Assembly: GCA_018363915.1 (NCBI GenBank)
Contig: JAGZMY010000001.1
Location: forward strand, 1-64,000
Length of the DNA: 64,000 nt
DNA from: Anaerococcus vaginalis
GTDB lineage: Bacteria; Bacillota; Clostridia; Tissierellales; Peptoniphilaceae
Reading direction: 5' to 3'
Shown: positions 1-8,208 of the stretch, piece after piece
Numbering within the stretch: the stretch's first letter is position 1
How the letters are laid out: each line of letters opens with the position of its first letter
Notes under the pieces: model-generated
Databases searched by the model: none
What the model was told of the DNA's origin: nothing
What the model saw: the letters and a program-made list of their open reading frames with translations, nothing else
Program-made: the position numbers and the translations under genes

Positions 1-132
1 AACGCTCAAACAGTGCGATTTTTGACGAATTTTCAAATTTGAAATCAAATCAATTTTTTACGTATGATATTCTTAGCATGAGGATTTGTATACTTTGTCT
101 ACATTCTGATAGATAATCTTTTAATTTTAGAA

Positions 133-186
133 AACTCTTTTAGGAAATTTTCCTAGCTAATCTAGAAAAATTTCCTTTGAGTTGTT
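133..186. repeat. Inverted repeat in the edge gap (1-259)
   Basis: The first 259 bases carry no gene I can support. Around 135-185 there is an inverted repeat: an outer AACTC/GAGTT pair and an inner AGGAAATTTT/AAAATTTCCT pair around a short loop. It lies downstream of the DUF3793 gene on the minus strand and could end that transcript, but the T tract after it is poor, so its role is unclear. A reading frame with no start runs in from the left edge for about 38 codons on the plus strand and resembles nothing I know. Confidence 0.4.
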
Positions 187-259
187 CTAAATATTTTAAG
201 ATTTGTAATCTTTTTACAACAATCCCTTTTTAGTAAGTTAATATAATTTTAAAGAATTG

Positions 260-805
260 TTAATTTACACAAAGTTGGCTTATATTTTTGTAACGGTTAA
301 ATAAGATTTTATAAGATTTTTTAATTTTATTGTAGTTATTAAAGATTTTTATTTTTTTATCTTCATTGGCATAGACTTTCCAATATCCATTTATTAGAAA
401 TTTATTTCCCTTATTCTCAATAAATCCCATAACATCTTCAAAAGGATAGCCTAAAAAAATACCAATTTCATGTGGGAAATTTTCTTTTTTAAATCTGAAT
501 TTTAAATGGCTTATGCATTGATTTAAGTCATTGGTATTATAACCCAATTTACTTAGGAGAGTTTTTGTTTTTGTTTCATTTAATACGTATTTTAGCTTGT
601 GAGGTCTGTATGCATAAATTTGGGCGGAAGATTTATTGTTATTAAGTATTTCCACGTACATATTTTTTTCATTAAGTATTTCATTCCACTCAAAAACCAT
701 TTTTTCTATATCAATATTTTCAGAATTTTTAAAAGTAAATAAATTAGCAAGTTTTTGATTAGCTAAAGTTTGTGATGCGTAATCAATTAACAATTCTTCG
801 TTCAT
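260..805 (-). CDS. DUF3793 family protein
   Basis: A 181-residue soluble protein that I recognise as DUF3793, a clostridial family of unknown function. The typical stretch FPHEIGIFLGYPFEDVMGF lies near residues 110-129 and is followed by a conserved GYWKVY segment. It has no signal peptide or membrane segment. It starts 4 bases after the flavodoxin stop, so the two are surely co-transcribed and both fall under the Fur-like site upstream. Pairing with flavodoxin is common for this family and suggests, without proving, a role in iron-limited redox metabolism. Confidence 0.8.
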   Translation of the reverse strand: MNEELLIDYASQTLANQKLANLFTFKNSENIDIEKMVFEWNEILNEKNMYVEILNNNKSSAQIYAYRPHKLKYVLNETKTKTLLSKLGYNTNDLNQCISHLKFRFKKENFPHEIGIFLGYPFEDVMGFIENKGNKFLINGYWKVYANEDKKIKIFNNYNKIKKSYKILFNRYKNISQLCVN

Positions 806-809
806 ACGA

Positions 810-1244
810 TTAACCTATGGCTTTAGATAAATCTAATGCTGCCTTTCTACATTCGCTTAAAGCTTCGTCATCTGGACTATCATAAGCAATTAGACCATCT
901 CTTACAAGATTTATTCCATCTTCCTTGCATCTATCTTGCCAAATTTCCATCCATTCGCCATCAGCCCATTGGTAAGATCCAAAAATTAAAACAGGTTTGT
1001 TAGAAAGATCTTTTTCAATACTTTCAAACATAGGTTCAAATTCAGTTTCTTCCAATTCTTCACTGCCCATAGCAGGACAACCAAATGCAAATCCATCAAA
1101 AGAATCGATTGAGTCTTTTGTAAAAGAATTTGGATCTAATAATTCAATTTCTACATCATTTTTTTTAAGTTCTTCTGCAATTTCATTAGCCATAGCTTCT
1201 GTGTTACCAGTACCTGACCAATAAACAATAGCAATTTTTTTCAT
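810..1244 (-). CDS. Flavodoxin, short chain
   Basis: A 144-residue protein of short-chain flavodoxin size. The N-terminus reads KKIAIVYWSGTGNTEAMAN, and its SGTGNTE loop binds the FMN phosphate. The FGCPAMGSEELEE and FGSYQWADGEWM loops flank the flavin ring. Flavodoxin is a cytoplasmic one-electron carrier that replaces ferredoxin when iron is scarce. An AAGGAG ribosome site sits just upstream of the ATG. A consensus-like promoter with a Fur-box-like element precedes it, in line with iron-regulated expression. It is the first gene of a two-gene unit with the DUF3793 gene. Confidence 0.93.
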   Translation of the reverse strand: MKKIAIVYWSGTGNTEAMANEIAEELKKNDVEIELLDPNSFTKDSIDSFDGFAFGCPAMGSEELEETEFEPMFESIEKDLSNKPVLIFGSYQWADGEWMEIWQDRCKEDGINLVRDGLIAYDSPDDEALSECRKAALDLSKAIG

Positions 1245-1281
1245 AAATTTCTCCTTAAAAATTTTAATTTTGTTTGATACT

Positions 1282-1300
1282 GATAACCTATATCAATATC
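1282..1300 (-). promoter_or_regulatory. Candidate Fur box
   Basis: On the minus strand the 19 bases read GATATTGATATAGGTTATC. They match 14 of 19 positions of the classical Fur box GATAATGATAATCATTATC, with both outer GATA/TATC arms kept. The site begins just after the -10 box and covers the expected start of the flavodoxin transcript, a position suited to repression. Recognition by a Fur-family protein is inference; a Fur-family gene lies at 10675. Confidence 0.6.
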
Positions 1301-1307
1301 TAAGATA

Positions 1308-1336
1308 ATAATACATACTTGTAAAAATATTGTCAA
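1308..1336 (-). promoter_or_regulatory. Promoter of flavodoxin-DUF3793
   Basis: Minus-strand TTGACA (1331-1336), a 17-base spacer and TATTAT (1308-1313). The rest of the gap up to 1850 is very AT-rich, and I see no convincing gene or RNA in it. Confidence 0.8.
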
Positions 1337-1850
1337 GCATTTTTTTAAGAATTTTTTTAAATAAAATAAAAAAATATTGAAAATTAAATACTTTTCAAAG
1401 TAAAAAAATTTTAACGAAAGAAAAATTTTCAAATTTAAAAAATATATGAGAATAAATGACAAGCAAAACGTTAAATAAAAAAGTTTTATTCGAAAAATTC
1501 TACATTATAAATTTTAAAATAGCAATTTGAAAAATCAAATATTATAATTTTACAAGCAGGATATTTTATTTTGAAATAAATTAAATAAGAAAATTTTTTT
1601 CATAGTATAGATGAATTTCCACACTAAATTTAAAATTTAAATTTCAATTAATGTCATAATTTTAATATCAGACTTCTAAATAAATCGAAAAATTTAAATT
1701 GAGTTGATTTTTAGGATTTAAAGATTAGATTTTGAATGGATTTTTTAATTTAAAGTAAATTAAATTTCAATAAGGACTTGCTAGTATTGAGAAATAATAA
1801 CCATAAAAATTTTTTATTTGGGTATATTTTTATTAAGAAAGGTGGTTTGT

Positions 1851-2837
1851 ATGAAAAAAATAATTAATGACAAGGATAAAATTATAAGTCAAATGCTAAA
1901 TGGTCTTCAAAAAGCTAATGAGGACAAGGTGAAAATTAATGAAGAGTTGAAAATTGTTTACAGAAAAGATCTTCCCATTAAAGGAAAAGTTGGTTTAATT
2001 TCTGGCGGTGGAAGTGGTCACGAGCCTGCTCATGCTGGATATGTTGGCGATGGAATGCTTGATTGTGCAATTTGTGGAGAAATTTTTACATCTCCAACTC
2101 CAGATCAAGTTTTGGAAGCTATAAAACTTGCTGATTCTGGTCAAGGTGTATTTATGGTTATTAAAAATTACACTGGAGATGTCATGAATTTTGAAATGGC
2201 AAAAGATATGGCTGAGATGGAAGGAATAAATGTTGATTATATTATCGTAAATGATGATGTAGCAGTTGAAGATTCCACATACACTACTGGCAGAAGAGGA
2301 ATCGCTGGAACAATTTTTGTTCATAAAGTTTTGGGAGCTATGGCAAGAAGTGGAAAAAGCTTGGAAGAAATGAAAGCTATGGCTGAAAAAATTGTAAAAA
2401 ATATTAAATCAATGGGCATGGCTACTAAGGCTTGCATAAATCCTATTTCTGGAAAAGAAAGTTTTGATTTATCTGAAGAAGATATGGAAATTGGCGTAGG
2501 AATTCATGGAGAGCCTGGTGTAAAACAAGAAAAAATAAAAACAGCTGACGAAATTTCTAAGGAACTTTTAGATCATATTCTTGACGATTTTGAAAACCTA
2601 GATGGAGATTTTGTTTTAATGGTTAATGGCATGGGTCAAACTACTGAAATGGAATTATTTATTGTAAATAATTTTGCAAGTGATTATTTGAAAGAAAAAA
2701 ATATTAATATCAAAAAAACTTTCTTGGGTAATTTTATGACCAGCATGGATATGGCAGGTTTTTCATTAACACTTTTTAAAGTTGATGATGAAATTTTAAA
2801 ATTGCTTGAAGAAAATGTAGATATAGTTAGGGGTTAA
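1851..2837 (+). CDS. dhaK: Dihydroxyacetone kinase, DhaK subunit
   Basis: 328 residues, the usual DhaK length. DhaK binds dihydroxyacetone covalently and passes it phosphate from the ADP held by DhaL. The N-terminus carries GLISGGGSGHEPAHAGYVG (near residues 45-65), and the substrate-binding histidine sits in GIHGEPG (His219). An in-frame TTG at 1818 would add 11 residues, but the AAAGGTGG site at 1838-1845 points to the ATG at 1851. It is the first gene of dhaK-dhaL-dhaM, with 1 base before dhaL. The PTS donors HPr and EI are encoded at 36 kb. No adjacent glycerol dehydrogenase or dhaS regulator is seen. Confidence 0.95.
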   Translation: MKKIINDKDKIISQMLNGLQKANEDKVKINEELKIVYRKDLPIKGKVGLISGGGSGHEPAHAGYVGDGMLDCAICGEIFTSPTPDQVLEAIKLADSGQGVFMVIKNYTGDVMNFEMAKDMAEMEGINVDYIIVNDDVAVEDSTYTTGRRGIAGTIFVHKVLGAMARSGKSLEEMKAMAEKIVKNIKSMGMATKACINPISGKESFDLSEEDMEIGVGIHGEPGVKQEKIKTADEISKELLDHILDDFENLDGDFVLMVNGMGQTTEMELFIVNNFASDYLKEKNINIKKTFLGNFMTSMDMAGFSLTLFKVDDEILKLLEENVDIVRG

Positions 2838-2838
2838 T

Positions 2839-3438
2839 ATGGATATAGAAAAAGTTAAGTCAAAGGTAATAGCTTTATCAAATATAATTATTGAAAATGA
2901 AGAATATTTGACAGATCTTGATAGGGCAATTGGCGATGGAGATCATGGTTTTAATATGGCAAAAGGTTTTAACAAAGTGAAAGATGCCATGAATGATGAT
3001 TACAAAGATTTAAAAACACTTTTTAATAAGATTGCTATGACTTTAATTTCTAATGTTGGAGGAGCTAGTGGGCCATTATATGGAACATTTTTTATGAAAT
3101 TTGCTCAAGCTTTTGATGGAGATATTGAATTGGATAAAAATTCATTTTCAAAAGCTTTTTCTGATGGAGTTGATGGAGTAATAATGAGAGGTAAGGCTCA
3201 AGTTGGAGATAAAACTATGGTTGATGTTTTATATCCAGTAGCAGAGGCTTTAAAAAATGATTTGAGTTTTGAAGAAATTCTTAAAATTGCACAAGAAAAA
3301 ATGGAAAAAACAAAAGAAATTAAGGCTAGGAAAGGAAGAGCTGCCTATCTTGGAGATAGGTCAATTGGACATATTGATCCAGGCGCATATTCTTCATATT
3401 TATGTATAAAAAGTATAGCGGGAGATTTGAATGATTAA
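2839..3438 (+). CDS. dhaL: Dihydroxyacetone kinase, ADP-binding DhaL subunit
   Basis: 199 residues, typical of DhaL. It keeps a tightly bound ADP that DhaM re-phosphorylates to ATP, and uses it on the dihydroxyacetone held by DhaK. The magnesium and nucleotide motif DRAIGDGDHGFNM lies at residues 28-40. The GGASGPLYGTFF and GDKTMVDVLYP segments are also conserved, and the C-terminus carries GDRSIGHIDPGA. It overlaps dhaM by 8 bases, which suggests translational coupling and fixed subunit ratios. Confidence 0.95.
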   Translation: MDIEKVKSKVIALSNIIIENEEYLTDLDRAIGDGDHGFNMAKGFNKVKDAMNDDYKDLKTLFNKIAMTLISNVGGASGPLYGTFFMKFAQAFDGDIELDKNSFSKAFSDGVDGVIMRGKAQVGDKTMVDVLYPVAEALKNDLSFEEILKIAQEKMEKTKEIKARKGRAAYLGDRSIGHIDPGAYSSYLCIKSIAGDLND

Positions 3439-3823
3439 TATATTGATAGCAAGCCACAGCAAAAAATTAGCTGAAGGTTTAAGAGAAATTCTCATTCAAA
3501 TGGCTCCAAATGTAAATATTTTGGTAAGCGGCGGAGATAAGGATGGAAATATCGGCTCAAATTTTGATGAAATTAATCAAATCATAAATGAATATGCTAC
3601 AAATGATGGTTTGGTTATATTTTTTGATTTGGGTTCTTCTATGATGAATTGTCAAATGGCAATTGATATGTTGGATGATGAAAAAAAATCCAAAGTTTAT
3701 CTTGCTGGAACACCAATTGTTGAAACAAGTGTTCAAATTGCTGTTGAAGCATCAGCAGGACAAAGTTTGGAGAAAATAGTTAAATATTTAAACGAATATC
3801 CAGTAAATAAATTAGAAAATTAA
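3431..3823 (+). CDS. dhaM: PTS-dependent dihydroxyacetone kinase, phosphotransferase subunit DhaM
   Basis: 130 residues with a single EIIA-Man-like domain, the short form usual in Gram-positives; the E. coli protein also carries HPr- and EI-like domains. The phosphorylatable histidine is His9 in IASHSKKLAEG. LVSGGDKDGNIGSN and FFDLGSSMMNCQMA match the family. It should take phosphate from HPr and recharge the ADP on DhaL. Its stop codon overlaps that of rsmI on the other strand, so there is no room for a terminator between the operons. Confidence 0.93.
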   Translation: MINILIASHSKKLAEGLREILIQMAPNVNILVSGGDKDGNIGSNFDEINQIINEYATNDGLVIFFDLGSSMMNCQMAIDMLDDEKKSKVYLAGTPIVETSVQIAVEASAGQSLEKIVKYLNEYPVNKLEN

Positions 3824-4638
3824 TCTAAGCTGATTACAAATTCATAAATATCATTTTTTGAAAAAGTGGTGGATTTTCTCAAGGATTTTACAATATCCTT
3901 AGTTGATTCGCCATTTTTTTTCATTTGCAAAACTTGTTCTTTGTATGATGAAATATCTAAAGATTCATTTTCATTATTTTTTTCTAAAATAAGAACAAAT
4001 TCTCCTTTTAAAGTAAGCTCATCTGTGTTTATATCTTTTATATCAAAAATTTGATATTGTTCGAATTTTTTGCTTAATTCGCGGGTGATCGCCAATTTTC
4101 TATCAGGAAATTCTACTTTAAAATCATTGATTGTATTTTCTAAGTTGTGAGGAGTATCAAATAAAATTGAGGTTTTATTTTCATTTTTTAGCTCTTCATA
4201 TAATTTTTTCTTATCTGAATTTTTTTTGGGAATAAAACCATAAAAAGCAAACCTATCATTATCGAAGCCGCTTGCAATTAAGCCTGTAAGAATTGATGAT
4301 GGACCTGGTAAAACTGTGTAAGAAATATTATTTTTAATGCATTCTTTAATTAGAATATGACCTGGATCAGAAATTCCTGGCATTCCTTGGTCAGTTATAA
4401 TTGCGTAACTTGTACCTTCTTGGGCGTTTTTAATAATTTCTTGTGATTTTTGCTTTTCATTAAATTTATGATATGAAGTTAATTTTTTATTTATTTCAAA
4501 ATAATTTAAAAGTTTTTTACTTTCTCTAGTATCTTCGCAAGCGATAATGTCTACATTTTTTAAAACATTAATAGCCCTCAATGTCATATCATCCAAATTT
4601 CCTATGGGAGTTGGTACAAAATATATACTATAATCCAT
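3820..4638 (-). CDS. rsmI: 16S rRNA (cytidine-1402-2'-O)-methyltransferase RsmI
   Basis: 272 residues. It belongs to the tetrapyrrole-methylase-like SAM fold. The start FVPTPIGNLDDMT, then ACEDTRESKKLL and the SAM-binding GMPGISDPG loop (near residue 85) are typical. The LPGPSSILTGLIASG segment follows, and a C-terminal extension characteristic of RsmI is present. The enzyme methylates the ribose of C1402 in the decoding centre. Its start overlaps the upstream methylase by 11 bases, so the two form an operon, an order also seen in Bacillus. Confidence 0.95.
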   Translation of the reverse strand: MDYSIYFVPTPIGNLDDMTLRAINVLKNVDIIACEDTRESKKLLNYFEINKKLTSYHKFNEKQKSQEIIKNAQEGTSYAIITDQGMPGISDPGHILIKECIKNNISYTVLPGPSSILTGLIASGFDNDRFAFYGFIPKKNSDKKKLYEELKNENKTSILFDTPHNLENTINDFKVEFPDRKLAITRELSKKFEQYQIFDIKDINTDELTLKGEFVLILEKNNENESLDISSYKEQVLQMKKNGESTKDIVKSLRKSTTFSKNDIYEFVISLD

Positions 4639-5329
4639 TTATTTCTTTGACCTCCTTTGTATAATTATTATTTTCATCATATATTATAAGGGGATTTTCA
4701 AATTTTAATCCGTCATTTGCATTTTTTACAAACTCCATTAAAATAAAAACAGGTTTTTCAAATGCTTTTGATTGAACAAATTTTATTCTTTTCAATTTTA
4801 AATTTCCACTTTCTTTTATAATATCAACAAGCCTTTCGGGTTTATGAATCATAAATAATTTTCCCTTATCATTTAGACATTTATTAGAAAATTTAAAAAT
4901 ATCAGAAAGATTCATTTTGATTTCTTGCCTAGATAAAAGAAATTCTTCCTTATCATTTTTTATATTAGCTCCTTTTTTATAATAAGGAGGATTTGTAATA
5001 ATATAATCACAAAAATTATTAGGAAAATTTACCTTATTTAAGTCCTCATTAATAACTTCAATATTATCAATTCCATTTAATTTTATATTTTCTTTCAAAA
5101 GATTAGCTTTTTCTTTTTGAATTTCAATAGAAAAAACTTTTCTTAAATTGTAATAAGAAGAACAAGCAAGAGATAAAATCCCACTGCCAGAGCCAATATC
5201 TATTAAACATTTATTCTTTTTCATTTTTGAAAAATTTGCAAGTAAAATAGAATCAATTCCGAAAGAATAAGACTTATTTACGTGTTTCATATATAAATTT
5301 GTTTTTGGTATGTAATCTAATTTTTCCAT
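4628..5329 (-). CDS. TrmN6/YabB-type SAM-dependent methyltransferase
   Basis: 233 residues of Rossmann-type methylase. SAM-binding motif I reads DIGSGSGILSLACS near residues 43-56. The adenine-N6 motif NPPYYKKG lies near residue 113. This matches the TrmN6/YfiC/YabB family, which modifies A37 of a valine tRNA in E. coli; the substrate here is inferred. It is followed by rsmI with an 11-base overlap. No Shine-Dalgarno sequence precedes the ATG, and the -10 box ends only 6 bases before it, so the mRNA may be leaderless. Confidence 0.88.
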   Translation of the reverse strand: MEKLDYIPKTNLYMKHVNKSYSFGIDSILLANFSKMKKNKCLIDIGSGSGILSLACSSYYNLRKVFSIEIQKEKANLLKENIKLNGIDNIEVINEDLNKVNFPNNFCDYIITNPPYYKKGANIKNDKEEFLLSRQEIKMNLSDIFKFSNKCLNDKGKLFMIHKPERLVDIIKESGNLKLKRIKFVQSKAFEKPVFILMEFVKNANDGLKFENPLIIYDENNNYTKEVKEINGL

Positions 5330-5335
5330 AGTTAA

Positions 5336-5363
5336 ATTATATAATAATGAAAAAAATAAGCAA
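5336..5363 (-). promoter_or_regulatory. Promoter of the TrmN6-like gene, possibly leaderless
   Basis: Minus-strand TTGCTT (5358-5363), a 16-base spacer and TATAAT (5336-5341). The A of the start codon (5329) is 7 bases after the -10 box, where transcription would be expected to begin. Confidence 0.5.
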
Positions 5364-5399
5364 TAAAATCTATTTTGTTATTTAAAATAAAGAATTTAC

Positions 5400-5428
5400 T
5401 TGAATCAATGAACTTACTAATCTATAAT
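5400..5428 (+). promoter_or_regulatory. Promoter of glmM
   Basis: TTGAAT (5400-5405), a 17-base spacer and TATAAT (5423-5428). A perfect AGGAGG ribosome site follows at 5443-5448. Confidence 0.75.
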
Positions 5429-5453
5429 TATATTAGTAAATTAGGAGGTTAGA

Positions 5454-6794
5454 ATGAAATATTTTGGAACAGACGGATTTAGGGGAGAAGCTAACCAAGA
5501 TCTTACCCTTTATCATGCAATTAAAATTGGAAGATTTTTAGGATATTATTTTAATAAAGAAAAAAATGGAAACGGAAAAATTGTAATAGGCAAAGACACA
5601 AGAAGATCATCATATATGTTTGAAGATGCCTTATCAGCAGGAATTACTTCATCAGGCTCTGATGCATATCTTCTTCATGTAACAACAACTCCTTCAGTAT
5701 CTTATGTAGTTAGAAGTGAAGATTTTGATTGTGGTGTAATGATAACAGCAAGTCACAATCCATATCATGATAACGGAATAAAAATTATAAATTCTGATGG
5801 GGAAAAAATGGATGACGAATTTTTGCAAAAATTAGAAGATTATATTGATGCGGATATTAAAGATATTGATTTAAAAATTGGAGAAGAGATAGGAAGAACT
5901 CACGATTTTGTTGGTGGAAGAAATAGGTACACAGCATTTTTAATTCAAACTGTATCCAAATCTTTTAAAGGCAAAAAAGTAGGACTAGATTGTGCAAATG
6001 GAGCTGCATCATCAATAGTAAAAAGTGTTTATGATGCTCTAGGAGCAGAAACCTACGTAATAAATAATAATCCTGATGGCTTTAATATAAATGTGGATTG
6101 TGGTTCAACACACATTGAAGTTTTACAAAAATATGTAAAAGAAAATAAACTTGATTGTGGATTTGCCTATGATGGAGATGCTGATAGGTGTATAGCAGTC
6201 GATGAAAATGGAGAAGTAGTTGATGGAGATGCAATTCTTTATATTTGTGGAAAACACATGAAAGAAGAAGGATATTTAGAATCAAATACAATTGTAACAA
6301 CAATAATGTCAAATATAGGCTTGTACAAAGCACTAGACAAAATTGGAATAAATTATAGCAAGACAAAAGTTGGAGATAAATATGTCCACATAGAAATGAG
6401 CGAAAATGGATATGAACTTGGTGGAGAACAATCAGGTCATATTATTTTTTCAAAATATGCAAACACAGGAGATGGAATTTTAACTTCGCTTAGATTAATG
6501 GAAGCTATGATAGATAACAAAACAAGCCTATCAGAATTGAGAAGAGATTTAAAAATTTATCCACAAGTTTTAAAAAATGTAAGAGTTAATGATAAAAAAG
6601 CTGTATTAAATGATGAATCTATAAAAAATATTATAGAAAAAGAAAGTGAAAGTCTAAAAGATACAGGAAGAATTTTAGTTAGAGAAAGCGGAACAGAACC
6701 ATTGATTAGGGTAATGGCAGAAGCAGAAACAGAAGAAATCGCTGATAAAAAAGTAAACAATATAGTAGAAGCAATAGAAAAAAGCGGACTTTAA
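5454..6794 (+). CDS. glmM: Phosphoglucosamine mutase
   Basis: 446 residues, the standard GlmM length. It converts glucosamine-6-phosphate to glucosamine-1-phosphate for UDP-GlcNAc, peptidoglycan and teichoic acid synthesis. The start KYFGTDGFRGEAN is typical. The phosphoserine loop MITASHNPYHDNGIK lies near residues 97-111, the magnesium loop is AYDGDADRC (near residue 239), and the sugar loop is GGEQSGHI. The phosphate-binding RESGTEPLIRVM is near the C-terminus. The start ATG lies behind a perfect AGGAGG. The next gene begins 3 bases after the stop. Confidence 0.96.
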   Translation: MKYFGTDGFRGEANQDLTLYHAIKIGRFLGYYFNKEKNGNGKIVIGKDTRRSSYMFEDALSAGITSSGSDAYLLHVTTTPSVSYVVRSEDFDCGVMITASHNPYHDNGIKIINSDGEKMDDEFLQKLEDYIDADIKDIDLKIGEEIGRTHDFVGGRNRYTAFLIQTVSKSFKGKKVGLDCANGAASSIVKSVYDALGAETYVINNNPDGFNINVDCGSTHIEVLQKYVKENKLDCGFAYDGDADRCIAVDENGEVVDGDAILYICGKHMKEEGYLESNTIVTTIMSNIGLYKALDKIGINYSKTKVGDKYVHIEMSENGYELGGEQSGHIIFSKYANTGDGILTSLRLMEAMIDNKTSLSELRRDLKIYPQVLKNVRVNDKKAVLNDESIKNIIEKESESLKDTGRILVRESGTEPLIRVMAEAETEEIADKKVNNIVEAIEKSGL

Positions 6795-6797
6795 TTA

Positions 6798-7118
6798 ATG
6801 AAAGATTATCTTACAGGTAGAGAAATAAATATAAAAGAAGCTGTACTTGTAGTAGGAAATAAAATATATTCAAAAAAATCTTATATAAGCATGGACACAA
6901 GAAAATTAGAAGGCTATCCGCCAAAAATATTTTATGATAAAAATAAAAATTATTTGGGGAAAATGTATGACGAAGGAGTATATGAGCTTTTAGATATAGA
7001 AGAAATACTTCTTGATTATAGCGACTCATGTTTTTCAAATCACGACTTAGATGATCTTAGAGATTTTTTAATAAATAAAAGAAAAAAACTTTATGAAAGC
7101 CTAGAAAAAAGTCAATAA
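6798..7118 (+). CDS. Hypothetical protein (106 aa)
   Basis: Not recognised. It is a small charged protein with no signal peptide and no membrane segment. A beta-rich N-terminal half (about residues 1-65, containing GREINIKEAVLVVGNKIYSK) is followed by an acidic helical tail. It starts 3 bases after glmM and ends just before the rpmG promoter, so it is the last gene of the glmM unit. Composition and codon use look like those of its neighbours, and a clear frame of this length between two genes is probably real. Confidence 0.65.
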   Translation: MKDYLTGREINIKEAVLVVGNKIYSKKSYISMDTRKLEGYPPKIFYDKNKNYLGKMYDEGVYELLDIEEILLDYSDSCFSNHDLDDLRDFLINKRKKLYESLEKSQ

Positions 7119-7124
7119 AAAATA

Positions 7125-7153
7125 TTGACAATATTGTAATTTGATGGTAATAT
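7125..7153 (+). promoter_or_regulatory. Promoter of rpmG-secE-nusG-rplKA
   Basis: TTGACA (7125-7130), a 17-base spacer and TAATAT (7148-7153). It overlaps nothing coding and precedes the L33 gene. Confidence 0.8.
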
Positions 7154-7197
7154 ATGTGTTTGTATGGGACTATCCATATAAATTAGGAGGTGTTTTA

Positions 7198-7347
7198 ATG
7201 GCAGATAAAGTAAAACTAGAATGCACAGTTTGCAAAAATAGAAATTACGATACTACAAAAAACAAAAAGAACACTCAAGAAAGACTTGAGCTTAAAAAGT
7301 ATTGTCCTTTCTGTAAAAAACACACTGTTCATAAAGAAACAAAATAG
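7198..7347 (+). CDS. rpmG: 50S ribosomal protein L33, zinc-binding form
   Basis: 49 residues. It has the two CxxC pairs of the zinc-dependent (C+) form: CTVCKN near residue 9 and CPFCKKH near residue 36. The reading frame is open from 7141, but TAGGAGG at 7184-7190 selects the ATG at 7198, which gives the normal L33 N-terminus MADKVKLEC. Grouping with secE and nusG is classical. The four cysteines make it dependent on zinc supply. Confidence 0.96.
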   Translation: MADKVKLECTVCKNRNYDTTKNKKNTQERLELKKYCPFCKKHTVHKETK

Positions 7348-7361
7348 TAAGGAGTTTTAAA

Positions 7362-7544
7362 ATGGCTAAGAAAAAAGATGGATTTTTTAAATCTGTAAGT
7401 AGAGAATTCAAAAAAATCACATGGCCAACAAAAAATGAAACTTTAAATTACTCATTACTTGTTATTATTGTCAGTGTGATTACAGGACTTCTCATTTGGT
7501 TATTAGATATAGTCTTTGGAAACATACTTGGATTTTTGATGTAG
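7362..7544 (+). CDS. secE: Preprotein translocase subunit SecE
   Basis: 60 residues, the short single-span SecE of Gram-positives. The family signature FKKITWPTKNETLNYS (near residues 16-31) is followed by one transmembrane helix (near residues 32-55). It clamps the two halves of SecY in the membrane. It has a good ribosome site and sits between rpmG and nusG, as in most bacteria. Confidence 0.96.
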   Translation: MAKKKDGFFKSVSREFKKITWPTKNETLNYSLLVIIVSVITGLLIWLLDIVFGNILGFLM

Positions 7545-7551
7545 GTAAGAT

Positions 7552-8145
7552 ATGACTGATTTATCTAATAACAATAATTCAAATGAACCAAACAATACTA
7601 AAGAAGAAATTGATTCTAAAGATTCAGAAAAACAACCAAGATGGTATGTAGTTCACACATATACTGGCTACGAAAATAGGGTTAAAGATAAGATCCAAAT
7701 GATGATAGACAACGAACAAAATCCTGATATCATCGATGTAACAGTGCCAGAAGAAGAGTATGTTGAAGTAAAAAATGAATCAAAGAAACTTAAAACAAGA
7801 AAATTATTCCCAGGTTATGTAATGGTAAAGATGAATATTACTAACAGATCTTGGTATATAATTAGAAATACTCAAGGCGTCACAGGCTTTGTAGGACCAG
7901 ATTCTAAACCTGTTCCATTAACAAAAAGAGAGGTAAGAAAATTTGGTATTAAAGAAGATAAGCCTGTACTAAATATTAATATAAATGTAGGAGATAATAT
8001 AAATATTATCCAAGGGCCATTTAAAGATTTAGTAGCTGAAGTAAAAGAAGTTGATACAGACAAACAAATAATCAAAGCTTTAATTGATATGTTTGGAAGA
8101 GATACAATTATTGATTTAAGTTTCGAGGATATTGAGACAATTTAA
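7552..8145 (+). CDS. nusG: Transcription termination/antitermination factor NusG
   Basis: 197 residues. An acidic, asparagine-rich N-terminal tail of about 25 residues precedes the NGN domain (PRWYVVHTYTGYENRVKDKI; then KLFPGYVMVKM and TQGVTGFVGP). A KOW domain follows (NVGDNINIIQGPFKDLVAEV). NusG binds RNA polymerase and modulates pausing and termination. The polar N-terminal tail is longer than in B. subtilis NusG but common in clostridia. Confidence 0.96.
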   Translation: MTDLSNNNNSNEPNNTKEEIDSKDSEKQPRWYVVHTYTGYENRVKDKIQMMIDNEQNPDIIDVTVPEEEYVEVKNESKKLKTRKLFPGYVMVKMNITNRSWYIIRNTQGVTGFVGPDSKPVPLTKREVRKFGIKEDKPVLNININVGDNINIIQGPFKDLVAEVKEVDTDKQIIKALIDMFGRDTIIDLSFEDIETI

Positions 8146-8164
8146 ACTGGCTTACGTAATGTAA

Positions 8165-8193
8165 GTGGGAGGGGATAACCCGCCAAAAACCAC
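8165..8193 (+). promoter_or_regulatory. Candidate L1-binding hairpin before rplK
   Basis: GTGG (8165-8168) pairs with CCAC (8190-8193) around an inner GGG/CCC stem. The ribosome site AAAGGAGG follows directly. A related hairpin lies before rplA (8644-8669). In other bacteria L1 represses its operon by binding such mRNA sites; the role here is inferred. Confidence 0.45.
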
Positions 8194-8208
8194 AAAGGAG
8201 GATTTAAT

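Noticed and set aside
1..115. Partial gene entering from the left edge
   Set aside because: A plus-strand frame stays open for about 38 codons, but it has no recognisable motif and ends without support for being coding.
1241..1462. 73-codon minus-strand frame upstream of flavodoxin
   Set aside because: It covers the flavodoxin promoter and Fur-like site, is made of Phe/Leu/Lys runs typical of AT-rich DNA and has no ribosome site.
1818..1850. Longer dhaK start at TTG 1818
   Set aside because: AAAGGTGG is correctly spaced for the ATG at 1851, and the extra 11 residues are not part of DhaK.
6082..6366. Minus-strand frame inside glmM, and similar antisense frames inside rplA, pepT, pulA, pgcA and others
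   Set aside because: They lie opposite conserved genes, are low-complexity Leu/His/Ser-rich and have no ribosome sites.
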